Source: Nostoc sp. C052
Lineage (GTDB): Bacteria > Cyanobacteriota > Cyanobacteriia > Cyanobacteriales > Nostocaceae
Assembly (NCBI RefSeq): GCF_013393905.1
Contig: NZ_CP040272.1
Coordinates: 7,077,501 to 7,141,500 of the forward strand
Direction: 5' to 3'
Length of the DNA stretch: 64,000 bases
The translations under genes and the position numbers were made by a program. Below the pieces are notes generated by a model that made no database searches, was not told the origin of the DNA, and worked only from the letters and a program-made list of their open reading frames with translations. Below are positions 53,109-61,242 of the stretch, piece by piece; positions within the stretch are counted from its first letter, which is position 1; every line of letters begins with the position of its first letter.

Positions 53109-56039
53109 TTATCTGGTTTCCATAGTTTCTACTCGGAAACGTTCAACGGAGGCGATTAAGTCGCGGGATACACCTACTAAGTGTTGTAGGGCACCTGAAA
53201 CTCGCTGTGCTTCTTGAGAGGTTTCTTGGGCGGTCAGTTCTACTGATTGCATTACATGAGCAACGGCGCGGGAGGTTTCCGTTTGTTCCACAGTGTCGCT
53301 GGTAATGGAGCGCACAAGAATATCGATGCGATTCGCCACTTGAATAATGTTTTCGAGCGATCGCTTGGCTTCTTCTGCCAATTTTGTCCCTTTAATTACT
53401 TGTTGTGTGCCTTCTTCCATCGCGGTCATTACTGAGCCTGTTTCGCTTTGGATTTGCATCACAATTTGTTCAATTTCCTTCAGGGATTTAGCAGATTTAT
53501 CCGCTAGCTGGCGCACTTCGTCTGCTACAATCGCAAACCCGCGTCCCGCTTCTCCTGCTCTTGCCGCCTCAATACTAGCATTGAGTGCCAGCAAGTTTGT
53601 TCTGGAAGCAATTTGAGAAATCAACGCCACAATTTTAGAAATTTCTTGTGAAGATTCCGCCAACCGCTTGACTTTGCGAGTGGTTTCGGCCACGGTTTCT
53701 CGAATTTCCAAAATCCCCGCCACGGTATTTTCTACTGCTTCGCCACCTTTGAGAGCGATCGTACTAGCATCACGAGCAACGGTTTCAGCTTCTCGCGCCG
53801 CCTCTGCTACCCGCTGAATCGAGTCAGTCATTACCTGTACAGAATTCAGCGTTACTGCCAACTCTTCCGCTTGGCGCAAAGCATCACTAGATAAGGCTCT
53901 AGCAAAAGTTTCAGAGTTGGTTGCACCTTTTGTTACATCCTTCGCCGCCACTTTTACCTGTTGCACAATATCCCGCAAGTTTTGAATTGTCAGGTTAAAG
54001 GCATCAGCTACGGCTCCCAGTACGTCGGCTGTCACTTCCGCTTGGACTGTTAAATCACCTCTAGCAGCACCTTCTACATCATCCAAGAGACGAATCACCT
54101 GACGTTGGAGGTTTTCTTTGGCTTCCTCTTGTTCATCGGCTTTGCGTTGGGCTTCACTTGTGGTTGTGAAAATTACCCGCGCCATTTCATTAAAGCCAGT
54201 AGCTAAATGCCCCAATTCATCTTCTGAAAATACTGTGGCTTGAGCATTCAGATTTCCTTGACGTACAGCCTCAAACTGATTTTGGAGATCGTCAGTTGTG
54301 CGCCGAATTTGTTTCAGCGCCAGATTTCCCATGAAGCCTGCGGTCGCAAAACCTGCAATCCCAGCGGCTAGTGACATAGCCCAACCGGTATCGCGTACTG
54401 ATTCTCGTTGTTGGGGTGGCGAAAATGTAGTAGCAACAAAGCTAACTGTGGCTACAACCAGCGCTGAAACAATACCCACACTGCCAGCAATTAACCATTG
54501 TTTCCGTTCAATGGAAGCATTTTCTAATGGTGCTAACCATCCTTGCTCGATGCTGACATTGGGTTCTAGTTTCGAGACATCTGTTTGGCTAAAGACTGGA
54601 ACGGCTTCATGGGAACCAGTCATCGAAAATAATTCTTCTTCGCGATCGGCTGTAGTACTTGCTGCTACTTGAGAGCGTCCACTGTCACGAGTTTCTGCTG
54701 GAGCAGAATGCATTGCTAGATCGCCGAAGTTAGAATCTCCTTCGATCATGTCAAACCCTGGAATATTGCCTAAATCGTCAAATTCCTCAAAGTCATCTAA
54801 AAACTCGATATTGCTCTTAGAATTTTCTCCATTCAGTATAGTCGCTGAGTCTTCATAAGAGCTTAAACCATCTGAACCAAAGGCAGATTCAAATGCTTCC
54901 ATGTCAAAATTTTCATGATCGTCAAAGCTATTTTGACTGCTGAATTCGTTTGAGTTAAACTGCTTGTCTTTCTGAGGTAAGTTACTACTAAAAGATGAAG
55001 GCTTATTAGATAAATCTGGCTGAAAAGCTGACTCGGATTCCAAATCTGCTGATTTTAACCAACTATGTGCTTCCGTTTCAGGCAAACGTTCTTGACTGTC
55101 GTATTCCACATTATTTGTTATTGGCGAATCATTTCCCAGTTCTTCTGAGACAATCAGTAAAGTTTCGTCTCGAAAACTAGATTTTTTATATTCTAAATTT
55201 CCAATATTCTGTTCTGGAGACTTTGGCTCACTCAACAAATCAGTGAAATTATTCTCGCTATTAGCGATTGGTGAATTAGAAGCTGAAGAGTTACTATTGT
55301 CAATAGTTGAATTCCCATGATAAGAATTTATCTCGTTATCTGAGAATTGACTATTTACTAATGATTCTTCCATAATCTCTTCTGATGCATCTTCCTGCCA
55401 AAAAGCAGGCAACTCTAATTCTGTATTTTCCTCCCATTTGTTATTTGACTCTTGTTGCTGTAATTCTTCATCCAAAGCAAAAGGATCGTCACTAAAAGGA
55501 GTAGAAGAATCTGATATTTTTAATGTTCCAATACTATCTTCTGTGGGGATGTCAAATGGACTTTTTGAAGATATCTCTTCAACGCCATTCACAGTTTCTT
55601 GATGTTCTCCAAAAAAGTTCAAGTCAAGGTTATTGCTGTCAAACTCTTCACTAGCGCCCAAATCTTCTAATTCTGGTTCAATATATGCCAGTGGATCGGA
55701 TATCTCTGAGGAATTTATTTGCTCTTGACTTTCTGATGTATCAACCTGCCCACCGAATGATTGCAAATATTGATTGATATTTTCAATTCCATTATTGGCA
55801 AAACCAATAATTTCTCGATCGTTAGTCAAGCCCAATACTTGCTGATATTCTTCTTTTGCTACATCGTACTGCTGTAAAACATAGTAGATGTGACCCCTTA
55901 ACAAATGGGAGTTAGGGTCATCTGGTAAATTTTGCACCACTTGGTCAACTAAAGTGGCCGCAACCTCATAATTCCTTTGAACATAGGCGGTCATCGCCTG
56001 TTGATATGTTGGCTCGTAATTATCAATACTTGCTGCCAT
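53109..56039 (-). CDS. hmpD: Methyl-accepting chemotaxis protein of the hmp locus
   Basis: 976 residues from ATG 56039, which has GGAGGAGGAA immediately upstream; upstream in-frame ATGs overlap hmpC and lack such a site. The N-terminal ~100 residues are TPR-like (AATLVDQVVQNLPDDPNSHLLRG). A ~400-residue acidic, Ser/Asn-rich linker follows, then two membrane helices (~515-538 and ~555-580) with only a short loop between them, HAMP domains (~580-720) and the signalling hairpin with the tip ISQIASRTNLLALNASIEAA. With almost no periplasmic domain it probably senses internal or membrane signals. It would organise HmpC/HmpE into arrays at the septa, as described for this family. Confidence 0.92.
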   Translation of the reverse strand: MAASIDNYEPTYQQAMTAYVQRNYEVAATLVDQVVQNLPDDPNSHLLRGHIYYVLQQYDVAKEEYQQVLGLTNDREIIGFANNGIENINQYLQSFGGQVDTSESQEQINSSEISDPLAYIEPELEDLGASEEFDSNNLDLNFFGEHQETVNGVEEISSKSPFDIPTEDSIGTLKISDSSTPFSDDPFALDEELQQQESNNKWEENTELELPAFWQEDASEEIMEESLVNSQFSDNEINSYHGNSTIDNSNSSASNSPIANSENNFTDLLSEPKSPEQNIGNLEYKKSSFRDETLLIVSEELGNDSPITNNVEYDSQERLPETEAHSWLKSADLESESAFQPDLSNKPSSFSSNLPQKDKQFNSNEFSSQNSFDDHENFDMEAFESAFGSDGLSSYEDSATILNGENSKSNIEFLDDFEEFDDLGNIPGFDMIEGDSNFGDLAMHSAPAETRDSGRSQVAASTTADREEELFSMTGSHEAVPVFSQTDVSKLEPNVSIEQGWLAPLENASIERKQWLIAGSVGIVSALVVATVSFVATTFSPPQQRESVRDTGWAMSLAAGIAGFATAGFMGNLALKQIRRTTDDLQNQFEAVRQGNLNAQATVFSEDELGHLATGFNEMARVIFTTTSEAQRKADEQEEAKENLQRQVIRLLDDVEGAARGDLTVQAEVTADVLGAVADAFNLTIQNLRDIVQQVKVAAKDVTKGATNSETFARALSSDALRQAEELAVTLNSVQVMTDSIQRVAEAAREAETVARDASTIALKGGEAVENTVAGILEIRETVAETTRKVKRLAESSQEISKIVALISQIASRTNLLALNASIEAARAGEAGRGFAIVADEVRQLADKSAKSLKEIEQIVMQIQSETGSVMTAMEEGTQQVIKGTKLAEEAKRSLENIIQVANRIDILVRSITSDTVEQTETSRAVAHVMQSVELTAQETSQEAQRVSGALQHLVGVSRDLIASVERFRVETMETR

Positions 56040-56053
56040 TTCCTCCTCCAATT

Positions 56054-56584
56054 TCATCCTGCCCACCTAGCACTCCGTACAATTGCCATTTGATCGAGTA
56101 GTCGTAGACACTGGTTTTTTTTAGCACCTAATGACCACTCTCCACGTAAAAAGGGCGCCATAGTATCTGGAACACTAGTTGGTGGCATGAGATTTTGGAC
56201 ATCCAACCAATCCATACCACCGATTTCCTCTACTGCTAAACCCACGATTGTGTCTTGTTCTTCAATGGCAATCACCGAAATTTCAGCTCTATCCGTGTTT
56301 AATGCACTTGCTTCCCCTAGAAATTGACCCAAATCGGCCACCCAAATAACTCGACCTCGTAAATTTAGAGTACCCAAAAGTAAAGGAGAAGCATTAGGAA
56401 TTGGGGTGATTCTATCAGGACTTAGTTCAATTACCTCCCGAATGCCAGTTGCTTGTAGTGCAAACTCCTGATGCGAGGGAATGTAAAACCTCAAATGTAA
56501 CTCACCTTCAGGACTTTCTACTTGTAATTCTGGTCGGAAGTGGTCTTGACCGCTGCCACTTAAAAAGTCCGGTTTGCTGACCAT
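56054..56584 (-). CDS. hmpC: CheW-like adaptor of the hmp locus
   Basis: 176 residues with a single CheW domain (~25-170): LRFYIPSHQEFALQATGIRE, LLLGTLNLRGRVIWVADLGQ and IVGLAVEEIGG. CheW couples the receptor to CheA. It lies 13 bases after hmpB and 14 bases before hmpD, whose Shine-Dalgarno sits in that gap. Normal length, no odd residues. Confidence 0.9.
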   Translation of the reverse strand: MVSKPDFLSGSGQDHFRPELQVESPEGELHLRFYIPSHQEFALQATGIREVIELSPDRITPIPNASPLLLGTLNLRGRVIWVADLGQFLGEASALNTDRAEISVIAIEEQDTIVGLAVEEIGGMDWLDVQNLMPPTSVPDTMAPFLRGEWSLGAKKNQCLRLLDQMAIVRSARWAG

Positions 56585-56597
56585 GTTGTTTTTATCC

Positions 56598-56963
56598 TTA
56601 TCCTCGCAGCAGTTGTTTGACTGTTCCTACCAACTCGGTTGGTTGAAACGGTTTGGCTATGTAAGCATCTGCACCCTGCTTCATACCCCAGTAGCGATCG
56701 AATTCTTCACCTTTGGAAGAACACATAACCACAGGGACATTTTGGGTTTTAGGATCGGATTTTAACCGCCGACAAACTTCATAGCCGTTCATTCGGGGCA
56801 TGACAATATCTAATACCACTAAATCTGGAGGTGCTATTTGAATTGCCTCTAATGCTTCTAATCCGTCACTGGCGTGGGTAACTGTTAGGCCAGTGGCTTT
56901 CAGGAGGTCTGTAATCATCTCCCTTTGTGCGATACTGTCTTCCACAATCAGAACTGTACTCAT
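56598..56963 (-). CDS. hmpB: CheY-like response regulator of the hmp locus
   Basis: 121 residues from ATG 56963. An alternative ATG at 56972 is closer to the GGAGGTAA ribosome-binding site, so either may be used. It is a stand-alone receiver (VLIVEDSIAQREM, LVVLDIVMPRMNG with the phosphoacceptor Asp, KGEEFDRYW and the lysine in YIAKPFQPTEL). In the Hmp system it carries the phosphate signal from HmpE to the pilus machinery. Confidence 0.9.
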   Translation of the reverse strand: MSTVLIVEDSIAQREMITDLLKATGLTVTHASDGLEALEAIQIAPPDLVVLDIVMPRMNGYEVCRRLKSDPKTQNVPVVMCSSKGEEFDRYWGMKQGADAYIAKPFQPTELVGTVKQLLRG

Positions 56964-57203
56964 AAATGTCATTTACCTCCTGATTTAGACGTTCCTAATT
57001 GGAACATTCCCTGATTCCTCCGCAAGTATTAACTGTATAAATTAATTTTATGTCTTCACTATTTTCCCGTAGATTGACGTTTCACTGAGTTAGCTGACTC
57101 TGTGATAACATCTTTTAACTCATCTTTTAGTAGATCAACAAATCTTTGATCTTTTTATATGCTTTAGAGATGAGGGAGATGAGGGAACAAGGAGATAAAC
57201 AAA

Positions 57204-57252
57204 ACTCCTAACTCTTAACTCAGCACTCAGCACTCCTAACGCCCAATGCCCA
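57204..57252. repeat. STRR heptamer tract between hmpA and hmpB
   Basis: Seven heptamers (ACTCCTA, ACTCTTA, ACTCAGC x2, ACTCCTA, ACGCCCA, ATGCCCA) just downstream of the hmpA stop codon. Confidence 0.6.
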
Positions 57253-57256
57253 ATTT

Positions 57257-58435
57257 TCATTGTTTGTCGATATATTTCTCTATAAGCATGAGTAACTCAT
57301 TGTCTGTAAACGGTTTTGTTAAATAATCTGTTGCCCCGACCATCCTAGCTTTGACTCGATCGATAAACCCATCTTTACCAGTAAGCATGATAATCGGTGT
57401 GAGCCGAAATGCTGTTGAATGTCGCAGCATGGAACAAACCTCGTACCCTTCCAATTCCGACATGGCAATATCGCATAAAATTAAATCTGGTTTGAGTTGA
57501 AAAACCAAACTCAGTGCCTCTAAAGGATTGGTGAGAGCGATCGCTTCATAACCTTGTGGTTGTAAGATGGAATTTATAGTCTCACCGATGGCGATCGCAT
57601 CGTCAATACATACTACCCGCCCCCTCGGTTTTCCTTTCAATTCTCGACTATCCGTGTGTGTATCTGGTTGATTTGTTTCTGAATATACTAGTTGTAGCCA
57701 ACTTTGTTGCACATAAGGGTATATTGCCTTAGCGACTGTCAAAATATCTCGGTTGAGATGGCGAGCTAGTTGACGCAAGGATGTTTTACCATCAGCCCAA
57801 TGTTGTAGTTTATTTACAGTTGCTTCTGGTAGGGAAGATTGTAGCTGAACTTTGTCAGATAGTACTGGTAATTGTTCTGGAGACTGAATGTGTGGATAGA
57901 GTTGCTTCCACTCTTGCACCTGCTTCGTAATTTTTGTCACAAATGGAGCAATCTCGAAAGTGTTTAATTGCGGAGCAAGGGCCACTCCTTGATGGAAAAT
58001 GAAGTTACCTTGGCGTAAACTCAGTAAGTCAAAGAGAGTTTCATGCACTAAGCCCTGAATGATACTACCAGCGATCTTTGGGTTGATGATATTCCGCTCC
58101 AAGAGTGCCCAAAGATAGGCATACTCTGGCGCGTCGGTTGGTGGTAGGGAGGCAATTTGTTTGTCGGTGAGTCGCGTCTCAACTCGGTAATGACGTAAAT
58201 AATCGCTAATTCTGGATAAACTACTCTCGCCTTCTTGGCAATAGATAATTTGACCATTCAAGAAAAAGACAAACCAAGACTGTTGTTTGGGGCGATAAAT
58301 GTTTGCTCCCTCTCCACCTAGTTTGTTGTTATGGTGAGAGCTATGAGCTTCAACCCATAATTGACCGGTTCGTTGTCCTAACTCAATCAATTGCAGGATA
58401 CTGCAAATATCAATTTCATTTAAATTTCCCTGCAT
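57257..58435 (-). CDS. hmpA: PatA-like response regulator of the hmp locus
   Basis: 392 residues. The N-terminal ~230 residues are the DUF4388/PATAN type (LNEIDICSILQLIELGQRTG, WFVFFLNGQIIYCQEG). The C-terminal receiver (~270-390) has RGRVVCIDDAIAIGE, phosphoacceptor Asp in LILCDIAMSELEG and DYLTKPFTDNE. PatA-family regulators such as PatA, TaxP1 and PixG link light or chemotaxis signals to pilus polarity or heterocyst pattern. It is the first gene of the minus-strand hmp operon; 284 bases separate it from hmpB, so an internal promoter is possible. Confidence 0.9.
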   Translation of the reverse strand: MQGNLNEIDICSILQLIELGQRTGQLWVEAHSSHHNNKLGGEGANIYRPKQQSWFVFFLNGQIIYCQEGESSLSRISDYLRHYRVETRLTDKQIASLPPTDAPEYAYLWALLERNIINPKIAGSIIQGLVHETLFDLLSLRQGNFIFHQGVALAPQLNTFEIAPFVTKITKQVQEWKQLYPHIQSPEQLPVLSDKVQLQSSLPEATVNKLQHWADGKTSLRQLARHLNRDILTVAKAIYPYVQQSWLQLVYSETNQPDTHTDSRELKGKPRGRVVCIDDAIAIGETINSILQPQGYEAIALTNPLEALSLVFQLKPDLILCDIAMSELEGYEVCSMLRHSTAFRLTPIIMLTGKDGFIDRVKARMVGATDYLTKPFTDNELLMLIEKYIDKQ

Positions 58436-58813
58436 TTAGCTAAAAAGTACTCCTTAAGTATTTAAGTATTGCTGAATTCTGACCTCTTATTTAAGTATTA
58501 ATTATGGATTATTGAAAAGATTGTTACTCTCTTCTTATTGTCATTAGGGAATACATTAAACTATAAACCTTTATCTTTCGTAATATACTTCGACAAAGCT
58601 AGTGTTAACACGGAAGTCATCATCACTGTCATCAGTACAAAATATAAAGGCGCGACCAGATCGCTTCTATAAGTATCAAGACGTAATATCTCGCGTCTAT
58701 AGTTTTGTCTGTCTTGTCCTTCTAAGCTTCGGTTTAGTGAGACAAGTTAACAGAATTATTTAAGGTATATCTCAAAACACGAACTTTAAGTGCATCAATA
58801 AAGGACTAACGGT
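58436..58813. promoter_or_regulatory. Divergent promoter region hmpA / hmpF
   Basis: 378 bases between the two divergent units. On the plus strand GGGAATAC at 58547-58554 matches, as I remember it, eight of nine bases of the J-box (GGGAATACT) reported for SigJ-dependent hormogonium promoters. It is ~260 bases before hmpF, which is long for a promoter. No gene is seen. Confidence 0.35.
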
Positions 58814-60577
58814 GTGCTGTATTTAGCAGAAGTACAAAAACAGAAAGGTGGTTTACTCAGTGGCGGTGCTAAAACCGAACTGAAACTGCTAGCTTGTCAG
58901 CGAACTGACCAGAATTGGAGTACTGTGTCGGAAGAAGTGATTGCCGCTGAGGATGCAAGCAAATTAAATGACGGCGCTTTGGTACTAGCCGAACTGAATC
59001 CGAATCGTCAAGTACAGCGGATTCAAGAAGCAGGGCGTCCACTCGTCAACATTTTGCAGAATTTTTCCCGCCAGCTGGAGAAATTTAAGCTCAAGGAAGA
59101 TGAAATCGATCAGTGGAAACAGTCGTTAACGTTTCAGGCGCAAGAGTTGAATCGCCGTGAAATGGATATGGAGGTACGCTCAGAACAGTTGCAACAACTG
59201 GAGGAAGAGTTACAACACCTAGAGGAGCAAAAACAGGAAGTTGACACCTCCCGCCAGGAAATTGAACGATTGCAAGGAGAAGTTGAGCGCAATCGTCAAG
59301 AGTTGGAAGGCGCTTGGGAGCATTTGCGGGGTGAGCAGCGTCGCCTAGAGGAACGTCAAGCGGATTTTAAACAAGGGACGGTTTTGGATGAGGAACAAAG
59401 TCGGGTAATGAGTGAGTTACTCGATCGCTTGTCTAGTCGTGTTGCTCCCACAGAAACAGTTAGAGAACATCTGCATTTAGCCTTTGAATTGGTCGAAAAG
59501 CAGCAAGCGACTCTGACCCCGCACTGGCAAAAACTGGAGGAGCATAAAAGTGCGATCGCCCAACAACAACAAGAAATAGAGGGTTTGTCACAAACTTTTA
59601 GCGATCGCCAAAATGCATTACAAGAAGCACAAAATTCTCTAGTTCAGCAAACAGCCCAATTGCAGATCAATACAGCAAACCTGACCAGCAAGCAAGAGTA
59701 CGCTCAGATCATCAAAGAGCAGTTACGAAACGCCGAAGAGTTATATCAACAGATGCACTCTTTAGCGGCAACATCTGGTGATGTAGTTCTTGGCAAGCAA
59801 GCTGATGTGGAGGCTTTGGAGAAAATGCCTTTAGAAGAACTGCAAAAGATCGTACAAGACTTGGAGCATAAGTTAGAAATAGATGCTAGCTTTGTTCACG
59901 ATCAAGAACAAGAACTGACATATAAACAAGAAGCTATAGAAGAACTCCAAACTAAATTAAATAACGCATCAGACCATGACCATATCAATTTGGAACTAGA
60001 ACTAACAGATGAAAAAGACCTTTATCAGATGCTAAATTCCAGCTTGGTGGGACAACGCCGCAATATGCTACAGCATCAGAAGTTTCTCAAGCAACATAAA
60101 GCTGTAATGCTGCGACGCCAAGGACATGCTGTCACTGATGAAGAAGAAAGTAACAACAAAATTAATCTAGAACCGATTCTGCTACAAATTGAAACCCAGA
60201 GACAACAATATTCACAGGAAATCCAAAAGCTAGAACGTGAGATTGAGCAGATTCGTTCTGGTGTTGAGCTAAATCAGGGAATGATTGACAATCAAACTCA
60301 CGATCTAGATCAAAAGCGCCAAGAACTGAAAGCGATCGAGGAAAATTTGCTATCCCTACGAAGAACAACTGCTGAATTTTCTGGTCGAGTGAATCTTTAC
60401 CAAGAAGCGCTACAACCAATTCAGGATTCTCTAGATGGATTACGGCAAAAGCTGCAAGGAATTGGAGAATCTTTGGATCAATTCCAGGAAACTGGTGATT
60501 ATCAAGTCCAAGCGATCGCTCAGTTGCGTCATACTCTCCAAGGTTTAATGCCTCAGCCGGAATTGTTAGCCTCTTAG
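58814..60577 (+). CDS. hmpF: Coiled-coil pilus motility protein HmpF
   Basis: 587 residues from GTG 58814. The N-terminal ~80 residues are a compact beta/alpha region (MLYLAEVQKQKGGLLSGGAK). After that it is almost entirely coiled coil (~85-205, ~225-330, ~345-570) rich in Glu, Gln and Leu. There are no membrane segments. The position immediately divergent from hmpA, the length and the N-terminal sequence identify HmpF, a protein specific to filamentous cyanobacteria that localises to cell poles and is needed for piliation and motility in N. punctiforme. A terminator follows at 60672-60720. Confidence 0.88.
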   Translation: MLYLAEVQKQKGGLLSGGAKTELKLLACQRTDQNWSTVSEEVIAAEDASKLNDGALVLAELNPNRQVQRIQEAGRPLVNILQNFSRQLEKFKLKEDEIDQWKQSLTFQAQELNRREMDMEVRSEQLQQLEEELQHLEEQKQEVDTSRQEIERLQGEVERNRQELEGAWEHLRGEQRRLEERQADFKQGTVLDEEQSRVMSELLDRLSSRVAPTETVREHLHLAFELVEKQQATLTPHWQKLEEHKSAIAQQQQEIEGLSQTFSDRQNALQEAQNSLVQQTAQLQINTANLTSKQEYAQIIKEQLRNAEELYQQMHSLAATSGDVVLGKQADVEALEKMPLEELQKIVQDLEHKLEIDASFVHDQEQELTYKQEAIEELQTKLNNASDHDHINLELELTDEKDLYQMLNSSLVGQRRNMLQHQKFLKQHKAVMLRRQGHAVTDEEESNNKINLEPILLQIETQRQQYSQEIQKLEREIEQIRSGVELNQGMIDNQTHDLDQKRQELKAIEENLLSLRRTTAEFSGRVNLYQEALQPIQDSLDGLRQKLQGIGESLDQFQETGDYQVQAIAQLRHTLQGLMPQPELLAS

Positions 60578-60594
60578 GGGCTTTTGGTGAGATA

Positions 60595-60612
60595 AGGGGT
60601 TTAAACCCCTTG
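60595..60612. repeat. Perfect palindrome after hmpF
   Basis: AAGGGGTTTAAACCCCTT, an 18-base perfect palindrome starting about 18 bases after the hmpF stop. Possibly a transcript end. Confidence 0.5.
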
Positions 60613-60671
60613 TACTATGCAACATCCCAGAATATTTGCGTGATATCGAGGCGAGATACAATGGTAGACCT

Positions 60672-60720
60672 AGCCGAGACGCTGGTTTTTGTTAGATATT
60701 CTTAGTCTCGGCTTTTTTTG
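60672..60720 (+). terminator. Rho-independent terminator downstream of hmpF
   Basis: AGCCGAGAC (60672-60680) pairs with GTCTCGGCT (60705-60713), followed by TTTTTTT. A clear intrinsic terminator 94 bases after hmpF. Confidence 0.75.
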
Positions 60721-60750
60721 TCACTTTTTACCGATTCTCCATCAATGATA

Positions 60751-60781
60751 GCGTAGGCGAAGCCCGCCGCAGGCATCGCCT
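60751..60781. repeat. Interspersed GC-rich repeat
   Basis: AGCGTAGGCGAAGCCCGCCG and following bases; reverse-complement relative of 4272-4302. The rest of 60578-61002 contains only this, the terminator, and the hairpin at 60899-60925. Confidence 0.5.
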
Positions 60782-60898
60782 TTGTAATGCTCAGTTGTCC
60801 AAAGCCTTACATAGCAAGCTTTTTGCCTTTTCTAATCGTCGAATTCACGTTACGTTAAGATAACCTTTAGATACCTTAATACCAACTTTCATGGTAAT

Positions 60899-60925
60899 CC
60901 AATGACTATTTTGGATAGTCATTGG
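60899..60925. other. Perfect 11-bp hairpin downstream of the tRNA
   Basis: CCAATGACTAT (60899-60909) and ATAGTCATTGG (60915-60925) with a five-base loop. It could end transcription of the minus-strand tRNA, though no T tract follows. Confidence 0.45.
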
Positions 60926-61002
60926 ATAGTTAAAACAAAGATTCAGCTTCCATAACCACCAATGTACGAAGCTGAAACCCTTATATAATCATTTTTTTAA
61001 AG

Positions 61003-61076
61003 TGGCTCAGGTCGGAGTTGAACCAACGACCCCAGGCTTATGAGTCCCGTGCTCTAACCAACTGAGCTACTGAGCC
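61003..61076 (-). tRNA. tRNA-Met (anticodon CAU)
   Basis: 74 bases without an encoded CCA. Acceptor stem GGCTCAG/CTGAGCC, D arm GCTC AGTTGGTTA GAGC, anticodon loop CTCATAA, T arm GTTGG TTCAACT CCGAC. The CAU anticodon with a GGC(T) start and A26 fits elongator tRNA-Met rather than initiator, since the first pair is closed. A tRNA-Ile2 with lysidine-modified CAU cannot be fully excluded by eye. The anticodon stem has an A-G mismatch next to the loop. Confidence 0.9.
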
Positions 61077-61242
61077 ATGTTTTCCCAAATTATCTATCAA
61101 TATAGCATACAAATTTGCTCAATACTAGACTCTTTTACAATTTTATTAGAATATTCATCCTTGTTGAGGACATAAAAAGTAAAAGAGGGAGGTAAACTCC
61201 CTCAACGAACAAGGCAATAATTTAGTTACAGACAGCCAAGAA

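Noticed and set aside
61003..61076. tRNA-Ile2 (lysidine CAU) instead of tRNA-Met
   Set aside because: Acceptor and D-arm sequence resemble elongator tRNA-Met more closely; the call remains visual, so a tRNA classifier should confirm it.
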